Part shown: positions 14,225 to 20,520 of the stretch, in pieces
How positions within the stretch are numbered: position 1 is the first letter of the stretch
Layout: every line of letters begins with the position of its first letter
From: Betaproteobacteria bacterium
GTDB lineage: Bacteria; Pseudomonadota; Gammaproteobacteria; Burkholderiales; Burkholderiaceae
Assembly: GCA_009921765.1 (NCBI GenBank)
Contig: RFXC01000053.1
Span: 1 to 20,520, forward strand
Length of the DNA: 20,520 nt
Direction of reading: 5' to 3'
The notes under the pieces: generated by a model
Told to the model about the DNA's origin: nothing
Databases searched by the model: none
What the model saw: only the letters and a program-made list of their open reading frames with translations
Position numbers and translations under genes: made by a program

Positions 14225-15355
14225 ATGCGCGTCCAGAAGGTGAGCGTGCATCGTGTGGCAGCCAGCGGTCCGGGCGACCTGTCGGGCGTGCGTGCGCTGA
14301 TTTCTTCCGGTCAACTCGATCCGCGGGCCATTGTTGCGGTGATGGGCAAGACCGAGGGTAACGGTTGCGTCAACGACCACACCCGCGAATATGCAAGTGT
14401 GATGTGGTCGGGGCTTCTGGCCGAAGCGCTGGGCTGCAGCCTCGATGAGGCGCACGAGCGGGTAGCGCTCGTGATGTCGGGCGGAACGGAAGGGGTGCTC
14501 TCGCCTCACTTCACGGTATTCAGTCGCAGCTGGGTGGAGGTGGCGGCGCCTGCTCCACAAAAACGGATGGTGATCGGTTGCGCGCAAACCGCTGTGTTTT
14601 CGCCTGAGCAACTCGGGCGGCTCGATCAGGTGCGGGCCACCGCTGACGCGGTTCGCGCAGCAATGAAGGATGCCGGCCTCACCGATCCAGCCGATGTGCA
14701 CTTCGTTCAGGTGAAGTGTCCGCTCCTCACCTCGTCGAAAGTGGGCGACTGTCTGTCGCGTGGGCTTGAACCGGTGACGCGCGATACCTATGAATCCATG
14801 GGCTATTCGCGCGGTGCGTCGGCGCTGGGCGTCGCTGCGGCGCTGGGAGAAACCAGTGTCGACAGCCTGTCGGACACCGACATCCTGTCCGATTGGGCGC
14901 GGTTCTCGGGCCGAGCGTCGGTATCGGCGGGTATCGAACTCGACAGCAATGTGGTGATCGTGTTTGGCCAGTCCATGCACAGCGCCTCCGATGTGGCGAT
15001 CGGCCACACCGTGATGCAGGACGCGATCGACGCACGCTCGGTTCGGCGGATGTTGGTCCAGCAGTTTGGGCTCGATCCCGATGCCGAGGGGGGCGTTGGT
15101 GACCGTCTGGTGAACCTGCTGGCCAAGGCCGAGGCGAGCCCGAATGGTCAGGTGCGAGGTTCACGGCACACCATGTTGAATGACTCCGACATTCACAGCA
15201 CGCGACATGCGCGCGCGGCAGTGGGGGCGGTACTCGCATCGGTGGCTGGTCACAACGCGCTCTATGTGTCGGGCGGGGCCGAACACCAGGGGCCACCTGG
15301 TGGTGGGCCCGTCGCCGCAATCGTTCGACTCCAACCGGTGGCCTCGGCCGCCTGA
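14225..15355 (+). CDS. Ring-opening amidohydrolase (cyanuric acid hydrolase/barbiturase family)
   Basis: This 376-residue protein is of typical length for the AtzD/TrzD/barbiturase family, a three-repeat (Toblerone) fold with one Ser-Lys pair per repeat. All three pairs are visible: Lys42 (GKTEGNG) with Ser85 (MSGGTEG); Lys164 (VQVKCPLL) with Ser234 (SVSAGIEL); Lys301 (LAKAEA) with Ser349 (VSGGAEHQGPPGGG). The family opens cyanuric acid to carboxybiuret or barbiturate to ureidomalonate; which applies here cannot be told from motifs. AGGA lies 8 bases before the ATG. It is the only family member in the window and the strongest clue to the island's chemistry. It sits between the cyclic amidohydrolase and the ABC genes. 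Confidence 0.94.
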   Translation: MRVQKVSVHRVAASGPGDLSGVRALISSGQLDPRAIVAVMGKTEGNGCVNDHTREYASVMWSGLLAEALGCSLDEAHERVALVMSGGTEGVLSPHFTVFSRSWVEVAAPAPQKRMVIGCAQTAVFSPEQLGRLDQVRATADAVRAAMKDAGLTDPADVHFVQVKCPLLTSSKVGDCLSRGLEPVTRDTYESMGYSRGASALGVAAALGETSVDSLSDTDILSDWARFSGRASVSAGIELDSNVVIVFGQSMHSASDVAIGHTVMQDAIDARSVRRMLVQQFGLDPDAEGGVGDRLVNLLAKAEASPNGQVRGSRHTMLNDSDIHSTRHARAAVGAVLASVAGHNALYVSGGAEHQGPPGGGPVAAIVRLQPVASAA

Positions 15356-15371
15356 ACCCTTGAGGCACGCG

Positions 15372-16208
15372 ATGTCAGAACCTTCCTTTATCGAACTGAG
15401 CGATGTGTCGCTGCGCTACGGCACGGGGACGGTAGCGCTTGCCCGCACCTCGTTGTCGATTGATGCGGGCGATTTTGTCGCGCTGGTGGGTCCTAGCGGC
15501 TGCGGCAAGTCCACCATTCTCAAGTTGGTGGCGGGGCTGCTGCAGCCCACCGCGGGCGGTGTGATCGTCCGCGGGCGCGAGCAGGGTAGTCCGAGCGTGG
15601 GCGGTGAGCGGCTGCGGCTGGGTATTGCGTTTCAGAACCCGACGATGCTGCCCTGGCTCACGATCCGCGAGAACGTCATGATTCCGCTGAAGATCGTGCC
15701 CCCGTTTCGGGCGAGCTACCGCGCCAAGCGTCATGGCGAATTCGCCGAGCGGGCCGAGGCGCTTCTCGCGCAGGTGGGGCTGAAGGGCTTTGGCGACAAG
15801 CGTCCCTGGCAGTTGTCGGGGGGCATGCTGCAACGTGCCTCGCTTTGCCGCGCCCTCATTCACGATCCGCAGTTGCTGCTTCTGGACGAGCCTTTCGGCG
15901 CCCTTGATCAGTTCACGCGCGAGGAACTGTGGGCCATCATGCAGAGCCTCTGGATCGACCGACGCCCCACGGTGCTCCTCGTGACTCACGACCTGCGCGA
16001 GGCGGCCTATCTGGCCAATCGAATTTGTGTGATGAGCTCGCGCCCCGGCCGGATCCTTGAAACCCGCGAGGTGCCGTTCGGGCGTCCGCGCACCATCGAG
16101 GCGAGCTATGCGCCTGAAATGGCCGCCCTCGTGCAGGCGCTTCGCATGCGGATCGCAGAGGCGCGCGGCCAGGAAGAGGGCGCTGATACTCAGGAGCTTG
16201 CAGCATGA
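15372..16208 (+). CDS. ABC transporter ATP-binding protein (SsuB/TauB/NrtD-like)
   Basis: This 278-residue ATPase has Walker A GPSGCGKST (40-48), Q-loop AFQNPTMLPWLT (Gln88), signature LSGGM (148-152), Walker B LLLLDEPFGALD (168-179) and switch His206 (VTHDL). It is of the nitrate/sulfonate/taurine family, which pairs with NMT1/THI5-like binding proteins. GAGG 6 bases upstream supports the start at 15372; the open frame extends further up but overlaps the preceding gene. It overlaps the permease by 4 bases (ATGA). It powers import with the permease and probably both binding proteins of this island. Confidence 0.94.
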   Translation: MSEPSFIELSDVSLRYGTGTVALARTSLSIDAGDFVALVGPSGCGKSTILKLVAGLLQPTAGGVIVRGREQGSPSVGGERLRLGIAFQNPTMLPWLTIRENVMIPLKIVPPFRASYRAKRHGEFAERAEALLAQVGLKGFGDKRPWQLSGGMLQRASLCRALIHDPQLLLLDEPFGALDQFTREELWAIMQSLWIDRRPTVLLVTHDLREAAYLANRICVMSSRPGRILETREVPFGRPRTIEASYAPEMAALVQALRMRIAEARGQEEGADTQELAA

Positions 16209-16984
16209 ATCTGTCACCCAGCGTTCGTCAGCGCCTGTTGTCGGCGCTCGCCCTGCTGTCGTTTTTTGTGATGTGGGAACTCATCTGTCTGGCGGGCGGT
16301 ATTTCGGATCTGATCCTGCCGCGGCCCAGCCAGATCGCGATGGTGCTGTGGGAAAAAATGCCGCTGCTGTGGCCGCACACGGTGCAGACGCTGAAGACCA
16401 CGCTCGCCGGTTTTGCGCTGGGCGTGCTGATCGGCATCGTGATTGGCGTGGCGATCGGCTCGTCGCGGCTTGCCTATGACGTGGCCTATCCGCTCCTGGT
16501 GGGTTTTTCCAGCATTCCGAAGGTGGCGGTGGTTCCGATCTTCGTGGTGTGGTTCGGGGCCGGTACCGTGCCCGCCATCCTCACCTCGATGGTGATCAGC
16601 ATCTTCCCGGTGGTGGTGAATGTGGCCACGGGTCTGGCCAGTACCGAGCCCGAGCTCGAGGATGTGCTGAAGGTGCTGGGCGCAAGCCGCCGCGATGTGC
16701 TGTGGAATGTGAGCCTGCCGCGCGCCATGCCCTATCTGTTCGCGTCGCTCAAGATTGCCATCACGCTGGCTTTCGTGGGCACGGTGCTGGCGGAAACCGT
16801 GGCGGCCAATCGTGGGATCGGTAACGTGATGATCATCGCGAGCGGCAATTTCGACGTGGCCCTGGTGTTCTCGGGCCTGGTCATCCTCGCAGCCCTGGGG
16901 GTGATGCTGTATCTGGTATCGTCGTGGCTCGAGTCGCGGGTCACCGGCTGGGCGCAGCGCAAAGGTGACATGGCGATGGTCTGA
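16205..16984 (+). CDS. ABC transporter permease (SsuC/TauC-like)
   Basis: This 259-residue inner-membrane protein has about six hydrophobic segments, the first at residues 12-30, and the conserved permease loop near residues 155-185 (EDVLKVLGASRRDVLWNV, then LPRAMPYLFASLKI), which docks to the ATPase. The NRGIGNVMIIASG segment is typical of the sulfonate/nitrate/taurine permeases. ATGA overlap with the ATPase gene implies coupled translation. A single permease gene implies a homodimer. Likely partner of both binding proteins. Confidence 0.93.
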   Translation: MNLSPSVRQRLLSALALLSFFVMWELICLAGGISDLILPRPSQIAMVLWEKMPLLWPHTVQTLKTTLAGFALGVLIGIVIGVAIGSSRLAYDVAYPLLVGFSSIPKVAVVPIFVVWFGAGTVPAILTSMVISIFPVVVNVATGLASTEPELEDVLKVLGASRRDVLWNVSLPRAMPYLFASLKIAITLAFVGTVLAETVAANRGIGNVMIIASGNFDVALVFSGLVILAALGVMLYLVSSWLESRVTGWAQRKGDMAMV

Positions 16985-17005
16985 ACCCCGGTTTCGGTGA
17001 CTGTC

Positions 17006-17686
17006 ATGGGTGATCCCCTGCATGATGCCGGCGGGCAGGGGCACCCGGCCCCGTCGCTGGATTCCACGCTGTCCCAACGACCGCTGCAACGCGTGGCGGT
17101 GTTCTGCGGCTCCAATTTCGGCAGTTCGCCGCGCTATGCCGATGCCACCCGGGCCCTGGGGCGGGCGTTGGGCGAGCGCGGCATCGGACTCGTTTACGGC
17201 GGCACGCACATGGGTCTGATGGGTGTGCTGGCCGATTCGGCGCTCGAGGCAGGCTCGGATGTCACCGGAATCATCAATCGGCGCCTTCACGAGCGTGGCC
17301 ATCTGCACACTCGTCTCACCCGTCATGAAGTCGTGGCCGACATGCGGGTTCGCAAGGCCCGCATGGGCGAGCTCGCCGACGCGTTCATCGCGCTTCCTGG
17401 CGGGCTTGGTACGCTGGAAGAGTTGTTCGAGGCCGCCACGCTCACCCAGCTGGGCGACCATCACGGTCGTGCGGCAAAGGCCTGTGGCGCACTGAATGTG
17501 GGGGGCTTTTTCGACCCCATGCGGGCGCTTCTCGATCGTGCGGTGGCCGAAGGCTTCATGAAATCGGCGCACAACGACATGATCGTGATGTCGGCCGACC
17601 CGCATCAGCTGCTCGATGCGCTGGCCAACTGGCAGGCGCCTGTCGTCAACAAATGGATCACCCCCACACAAGGAACCGGATCATGA
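17006..17686 (+). CDS. LOG-family protein (nucleotide 5'-monophosphate phosphoribohydrolase-like)
   Basis: This 226-residue protein of the LOG (TIGR00730, old name lysine decarboxylase family) type has VAVFCGSNFGSSP at its start, GLVYGGTHMGLMG, the active-site MRVRKARM (114-121) and PGGLGTLEEL (131-140). LOG enzymes split the N-glycosidic bond of nucleotide monophosphates, releasing free base and ribose 5-phosphate; in plants they activate cytokinins. The old lysine decarboxylase name is wrong. An N-terminal extension of about 27 residues precedes the fold. GGTGA 5 bases before the ATG at 17006 supports this start; a GTG at 16997 is possible. It follows the permease by 21 bases and overlaps the DUF3830 gene by 4. 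In a base-degrading operon it could supply bases from nucleotides (inference). Confidence 0.9.
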   Translation: MGDPLHDAGGQGHPAPSLDSTLSQRPLQRVAVFCGSNFGSSPRYADATRALGRALGERGIGLVYGGTHMGLMGVLADSALEAGSDVTGIINRRLHERGHLHTRLTRHEVVADMRVRKARMGELADAFIALPGGLGTLEELFEAATLTQLGDHHGRAAKACGALNVGGFFDPMRALLDRAVAEGFMKSAHNDMIVMSADPHQLLDALANWQAPVVNKWITPTQGTGS

Positions 17687-18108
17687 AAGTTCGCATCACC
17701 GCTGGCGGTCATCAGTTCATCGCCGAAACCAATCCCGATGCGCCGCGCACGGTGGCTGCCTTCGCCAAACTGCTGCCCTATCGTCAGAAAATCATCCATG
17801 TGCGCTGGAGCGGCGAAGGCTGCTGGGTGCCGCTGGGCGATTGGGTACTCGAGGACGGCGAGGGCAAGGTGAGCTTCGAAAATGCCACCAGCCATCCGGC
17901 ACCGGGCGACATCCTGTTCTATCCCGGCGGCTACAGCGAGACCGAAATCATCATGGCCTATGGTGCCTGCTGCTTTGCGAGCAAGCTCGGTCAGCTGGCT
18001 GGCAACCATTTCCTCACCATTACCGAGGGCCGCGAAAATCTGCGCACGCTCGGTGTGAAGGTGCTTTGGGAAGGCGCGCAGGACATTCTCTTCGAAGCGA
18101 TTGGCTGA
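17683..18108 (+). CDS. DUF3830-family protein (cyclophilin-like fold), function unknown
   Basis: This 141-residue soluble protein has the family's features: MKVRITAGGHQF at the start, DAPRTVAAFAKLLPY, IIHVRWSGEGCWVPLGD and GDILFYPGGYSETEIIMAYG, with SKLGQLAGNHFLTI towards the end. DUF3830 proteins have a cyclophilin-like barrel and, from memory, tend to occur beside amidohydrolase, hydantoinase and amidase genes; their reaction is not known to me. AAGGAA 7 bases upstream and the ATGA overlap with the LOG gene fix the start. It is the last gene of the right operon with catabolic flavour. It has no signal peptide. It may be a small enzyme, chaperone or ligand-binding accessory of the pathway (open). 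Confidence 0.85.
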   Translation: MKVRITAGGHQFIAETNPDAPRTVAAFAKLLPYRQKIIHVRWSGEGCWVPLGDWVLEDGEGKVSFENATSHPAPGDILFYPGGYSETEIIMAYGACCFASKLGQLAGNHFLTITEGRENLRTLGVKVLWEGAQDILFEAIG

Positions 18109-18118
18109 GCTTCACCGG

Positions 18119-19237
18119 ATGACGCCGCATGCGGGCCTGACAATGTCGGCTGCGGGGCTTCGCATCGGAGAGCTGCGCGAGCGCCTTCGTGCGCTTGGCG
18201 CAGGACCGCTGCATGAGGCGAGGGTGATGCGGCTCTGGACCCACGCGCAGCCCTGGGACAGCCCGCGACGGCATCCGGCCGACCATTTCCCGCGCACACT
18301 CGACCTTGAGCTGCCAGCGCTGATCAGCACGCTGGCGGGGCTTGCGCAACTGCAGTTGCGTGAACCCAGCAGCGACGACGAAGGCGAGCGGCTCCTTTTT
18401 GCGCTGGCTGATGGCCAAACCGTGGAATCGGTGCTGCTCGCGCGGGGCGGTGTCTGCGTGTCCACGCAGGTGGGTTGTGCCGTGGGCTGCACCTTTTGCA
18501 TGACTGGCCGATCCGGGCTCATACGCCAGTTGGGTAGTGCCGAGATCGTGGCGCAGGTGGTGGAGGCTCGCCGCCTGAGGGCGGTTCGAAAGGTCGTGTT
18601 CATGGGCATGGGTGAGCCCGCGCACAACCTTGACAACGTGCTCGAGGCCATCGAGCTGTTGGGCACCGAGGCGATGATCGGTCACCGTAATCTGGTCTTC
18701 TCCACCGTGGGCGATCCGAGAGTCTTCGAGCGGCTACCCCAGGGGCGGGTTCGGCCTGCGCTTGCGCTGTCGCTCCACAGCACACGGGCTGATCTGCGCG
18801 CGTCGCTCCTGCCGCGGGCGCCACGCATGGATCCCGCCGATCTGGTCGCGGCGGCGCAGGCCTACGGCCGCACCATCGGCTATCCCGTGCAGTATCAGTG
18901 GACGCTCATCGAGGGTGTGAACGACACCGACGAGGAGATCGAGGGCATCGTGAAGCTGCTGGCGGGGCACTATGCGGTCATGAATCTCATCCCGCTCAAT
19001 GCCATTCCCGATTCGCCGTATCGCCGCCCGTCCTGGGAGCGGGCTGCTCACATGGCGCGCACGCTTCATCAACGGGGTGTGCTCGCCAAGCTTAGGCGCT
19101 CCGCCGCCCAGGATGTAGAGGGCGGATGCGGTCAGCTGCGGGCGCGAACCATTTCGATTCAGCCGCGCGCGCCAGGTGGTCGGGCCGGCGCCGCGGGCGC
19201 TGCGCCCGCCGGGGTGGCGGGCGGTACGGGAGCCTGA
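18119..19237 (+). CDS. RlmN-like radical SAM RNA methyltransferase
   Basis: This protein of about 372 residues has the radical SAM motif GCAVGCTFCMTG (CX3CX2C), preceded by the methyl-transfer Cys in VCVSTQVGC, FMGMGEPAHN, LALSLHSTRADLR, and the second catalytic Cys in DVEGGCGQL. These are the RlmN/Cfr signatures for C2 or C8 methylation of adenine in 23S rRNA or tRNA. The N-terminal domain is compact and divergent, and the last 25 or so residues are Gly/Ala/Pro rich. It is probably a paralogue rather than the main RlmN. ATG 18119 is chosen; TTG 18101 and ATG 18143 are possible and no clear ribosome site is seen. It follows DUF3830 by 10 bases, and its last 79 bases run antisense into the next gene. 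Confidence 0.86.
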   Translation: MTPHAGLTMSAAGLRIGELRERLRALGAGPLHEARVMRLWTHAQPWDSPRRHPADHFPRTLDLELPALISTLAGLAQLQLREPSSDDEGERLLFALADGQTVESVLLARGGVCVSTQVGCAVGCTFCMTGRSGLIRQLGSAEIVAQVVEARRLRAVRKVVFMGMGEPAHNLDNVLEAIELLGTEAMIGHRNLVFSTVGDPRVFERLPQGRVRPALALSLHSTRADLRASLLPRAPRMDPADLVAAAQAYGRTIGYPVQYQWTLIEGVNDTDEEIEGIVKLLAGHYAVMNLIPLNAIPDSPYRRPSWERAAHMARTLHQRGVLAKLRRSAAQDVEGGCGQLRARTISIQPRAPGGRAGAAGAAPAGVAGGTGA

Positions 19238-19701
19238 TCGGGCAGGTCGCACGCGGCTTTCATCAAGTCGGCGTCGGGCGTATCGGGTGGCACATTGAAC
19301 CAGTCGTCGTTTTCGCTTGTGCCGAGCAGGCGCCCATCGCCATTGGGCTGACTGAAGTAGCTGGCTTCCAGGCGTCGCGCGCGTTGTTCCTTGCAATCGA
19401 TTTGCACCAGCGCACGGAACGAGCGCACGCCGCTGTATGCATAGGGCGCCGGGTTGGTGATCGGTAGCGGATGGTTGATGAGCACCCACACCCTCGCGCT
19501 GTCGCCGGCGCGCCGGGCGGTGCCCGCTTCCATCGCCCAAACGTCGCCATTACGCGCCTTGCTCACCTCATTCCACTGTGCCTGGGCCAAGGCCGGCCCG
19601 CCCGCGAGCAGGATATGAAGAACGAGCCCGCAGGCGAGCGCAAAGCATCTGGCTACGCAGGAGCGGACCGAGCGGGCAACACCAAGGTTGTAAGACGTCA
19701 T
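19159..19701 (-). CDS. Surface-adhesin-E-like exported protein
   Basis: This 180-residue exported protein has a signal peptide of about 40 residues (basic N-region, hydrophobic core, ALAQA cleavage zone). The mature domain fits the small Adhesin_E (surface-adhesin protein E) fold: VWVLINHP, a run of short strands, ALVQIDCKEQRARRLEASYFS and a C-terminal Cys pairing region (AACDLP). The tail is Pro/Ala rich. The start at 19701 is chosen because its ATG overlaps the GtrA stop by 4 bases (ATGA); ATG 19719 would extend into the GtrA gene. The 3' end overlaps the convergent RlmN-like gene by 79 bases. Function in this family is usually envelope-related and poorly known. Confidence 0.7.
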   Translation of the reverse strand: MTSYNLGVARSVRSCVARCFALACGLVLHILLAGGPALAQAQWNEVSKARNGDVWAMEAGTARRAGDSARVWVLINHPLPITNPAPYAYSGVRSFRALVQIDCKEQRARRLEASYFSQPNGDGRLLGTSENDDWFNVPPDTPDADLMKAACDLPDQAPVPPATPAGAAPAAPARPPGARG

Positions 19702-20093
19702 CGCTGCTTGAAAACCCAAAGGCGTGAGGCGACGAAATTGAACACCATACAGAGGCCGGTGGCCAGCCCCTGCGCAAACCAGATCGGCGCACCGAATGTG
19801 CCATGCGCAAGCCGAAACACAAGAGCGTTCAGCACAATCGAGCCCGCCACAACCGCATAGTGCCTGGGGAGTGCCTGTGCGTGCGGGACATCCGACTCAA
19901 ACGTGTGGCGACGGTTGGCGAGATAGGCAACGACCGATCCCACCAGCGAACCGGCGAAGGTGGCCACCAACGGCGAAACGACGGTGGTGAGAATGATCGC
20001 CCCCATCACCGCGAAGTGGGCGAGGGTCGCAAGCCCACCGACCATTGCAAATCGCATGGCCTGGGTGAGTAGCTGCGCGCGGGGCGAAATCAT
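19698..20093 (-). CDS. GtrA-family membrane protein
   Basis: This 131-residue protein has four hydrophobic segments and the family markers LANRRHTF after the second segment and FNFVASRLWVF at the C-terminus. GtrA proteins are thought to flip or assist undecaprenyl-phosphate-linked sugars across the inner membrane for surface polysaccharide or lipid modification. It overlaps the upstream glycosyltransferase gene by 4 bases (ATGA) and the adhesin-E-like gene by 4 bases, so the three form one tight operon. That fits transfer of sugar to an envelope acceptor. Confidence 0.9.
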   Translation of the reverse strand: MISPRAQLLTQAMRFAMVGGLATLAHFAVMGAIILTTVVSPLVATFAGSLVGSVVAYLANRRHTFESDVPHAQALPRHYAVVAGSIVLNALVFRLAHGTFGAPIWFAQGLATGLCMVFNFVASRLWVFKQR

Positions 20094-20520
20094 GGCGCAG
20101 GGGCAGGCTTGCGAGCGGCCGGGGGCACATCAAACACCAGCAGGCTTTGCTCGAAAGCGTTCGGAAAGCGCCACCCGTGCCGGGCTGCGCTGAGCGGCCT
20201 GGCTTCCGCGGGGAGGCCACGCGCCTGCAGCCACGCCTCTGAGCGGGCGACACACGCCCCTCCGGCAGGAAGACTCGGGCAGACGAGGATCCCGTGTTCG
20301 ACAGTCCAGGCTGGGTGGGGCGCAATCGATGCCTCGCGGCTGTCGGGCATTCCGGGGAGGGCGCGGATGGTGGGATGACTGTAAAAGGCGAACATGGCGT
20401 TATCGGGCCAGGCGCCGCCCGACCAGCCAAGCTGCTTGCCGGGGTGTCGCGACTCCCAATCCTGGGTAATGGCCCGGGCGAGCGCTTCGGTGGCCCGATA
20501 GTATTCGCGCTGACCCGTGA
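20090..20520 (-). CDS. C-terminal part of a GT39/ArnT-like membrane glycosyltransferase, 5' part outside window
   Basis: The frame stays open to the window edge (143 codons), so only the C-terminus is seen. The visible part has a soluble extracytoplasmic look: REYYRATEALARAITQDWES, then GGAWPDNAMFAFYSHPTIRA, VEHGILVCPS and a Pro/Ala tail. This resembles the periplasmic C-terminal domain of GT39/PMT/ArnT-like glycosyltransferases, which use polyprenyl-phosphate sugars. The neighbour GtrA fits that role. The assignment rests on general resemblance and context, because no membrane segments are within the window. The ATG at 20395 is internal and not a start. Confidence 0.6.
   Translation of the reverse strand, partial: TGQREYYRATEALARAITQDWESRHPGKQLGWSGGAWPDNAMFAFYSHPTIRALPGMPDSREASIAPHPAWTVEHGILVCPSLPAGGACVARSEAWLQARGLPAEARPLSAARHGWRFPNAFEQSLLVFDVPPAARKPAPAP

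Noticed and set aside
14225..15355. Naming the ring-opening amidohydrolase atzD or barbiturase
   Set aside because: The Ser-Lys pairs are common to both activities and the motifs seen do not separate them, so no gene symbol was given.
4626..17671. Long open frames on the minus strand opposite the island genes (for example 4626-6263, 10680-12371, 12570-14219, 16214-17671)
   Set aside because: They lie antisense to genes with clear family motifs, have compositions rich in Arg, His and Ala, and show no family motif. They are typical of high-GC coding DNA.
17006..17686. Lysine decarboxylase
   Set aside because: The PGGLGTLEE motif is of the LOG phosphoribohydrolase type; the decarboxylase label is a historical misannotation.

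Overview
The window is about 65% GC, densely coded, and looks like chromosome of a high-GC betaproteobacterium, most likely Burkholderiales. Supporting this (inference) are a LonB-type AAA+ protease, a textbook EttA, a small acidic protein of a kind I associate with Burkholderiales, a compact RlmN-like enzyme and a surface-adhesin-E-like protein. I see no rRNA, tRNA, insertion sequence, phage gene or CRISPR array.

Layout. (1) 1-4303 is housekeeping: the 3' part of a Lon-family protease (+), a carboxymuconolactone decarboxylase-family protein (-), ettA (+) and a small conserved hypothetical (-). (2) 4304-4658 is the only gene-free stretch over 300 bases. It holds a sigma-54-like promoter, a perfect 16-bp GC-rich hairpin and the ribosome binding site of the next gene. 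(3) 4659-18108 is a catabolic and transport island. A left operon encodes a periplasmic binding protein, a metal-dependent deaminase-like amidohydrolase, an AtzG-like small subunit and an AtzE-like amidase. A LysR regulator on the minus strand follows. A right operon encodes a RutB-like cysteine hydrolase, a second binding protein, an SDR oxidoreductase, a dihydroorotase/allantoinase-like cyclic amidohydrolase, a ring-opening amidohydrolase of the cyanuric acid hydrolase/barbiturase family, an ABC ATPase and permease, a LOG-family nucleotide phosphoribohydrolase-like protein and a DUF3830 protein. (4) 18119-19237 is an RlmN-like radical SAM enzyme, possibly read through from the island. (5) 19159-20520 is a minus-strand operon: a GT39-like glycosyltransferase (its 5' part lies beyond the window), a GtrA-family protein and an adhesin-E-like protein, joined by ATGA overlaps.

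How the island may work (inference). An NMT1/THI5-like ABC importer brings in a small nitrogen-rich heterocycle. The deaminase removes an exocyclic amine. Two unrelated ring openers (a metal-dependent cyclic amidohydrolase and a Toblerone-fold ring-opening amidohydrolase) cleave cyclic amide bonds. The AtzEG-like amidase and the RutB-like hydrolase release ammonia from the linear ureido or amide products, and the SDR handles an alcohol or carbonyl step. The set resembles parts of s-triazine (AtzD, AtzEG) and pyrimidine (barbiturase, RutB) catabolism but is neither complete pathway: I see no allophanate hydrolase, AtzH, RutA or uracil dehydrogenase. Both operons begin with sigma-54-like -24/-12 elements, which would fit nitrogen control, and the LysR divergent region carries a clear palindromic operator. 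The substrate cannot be read from sequence. This island is the best candidate for an undescribed system in the window.
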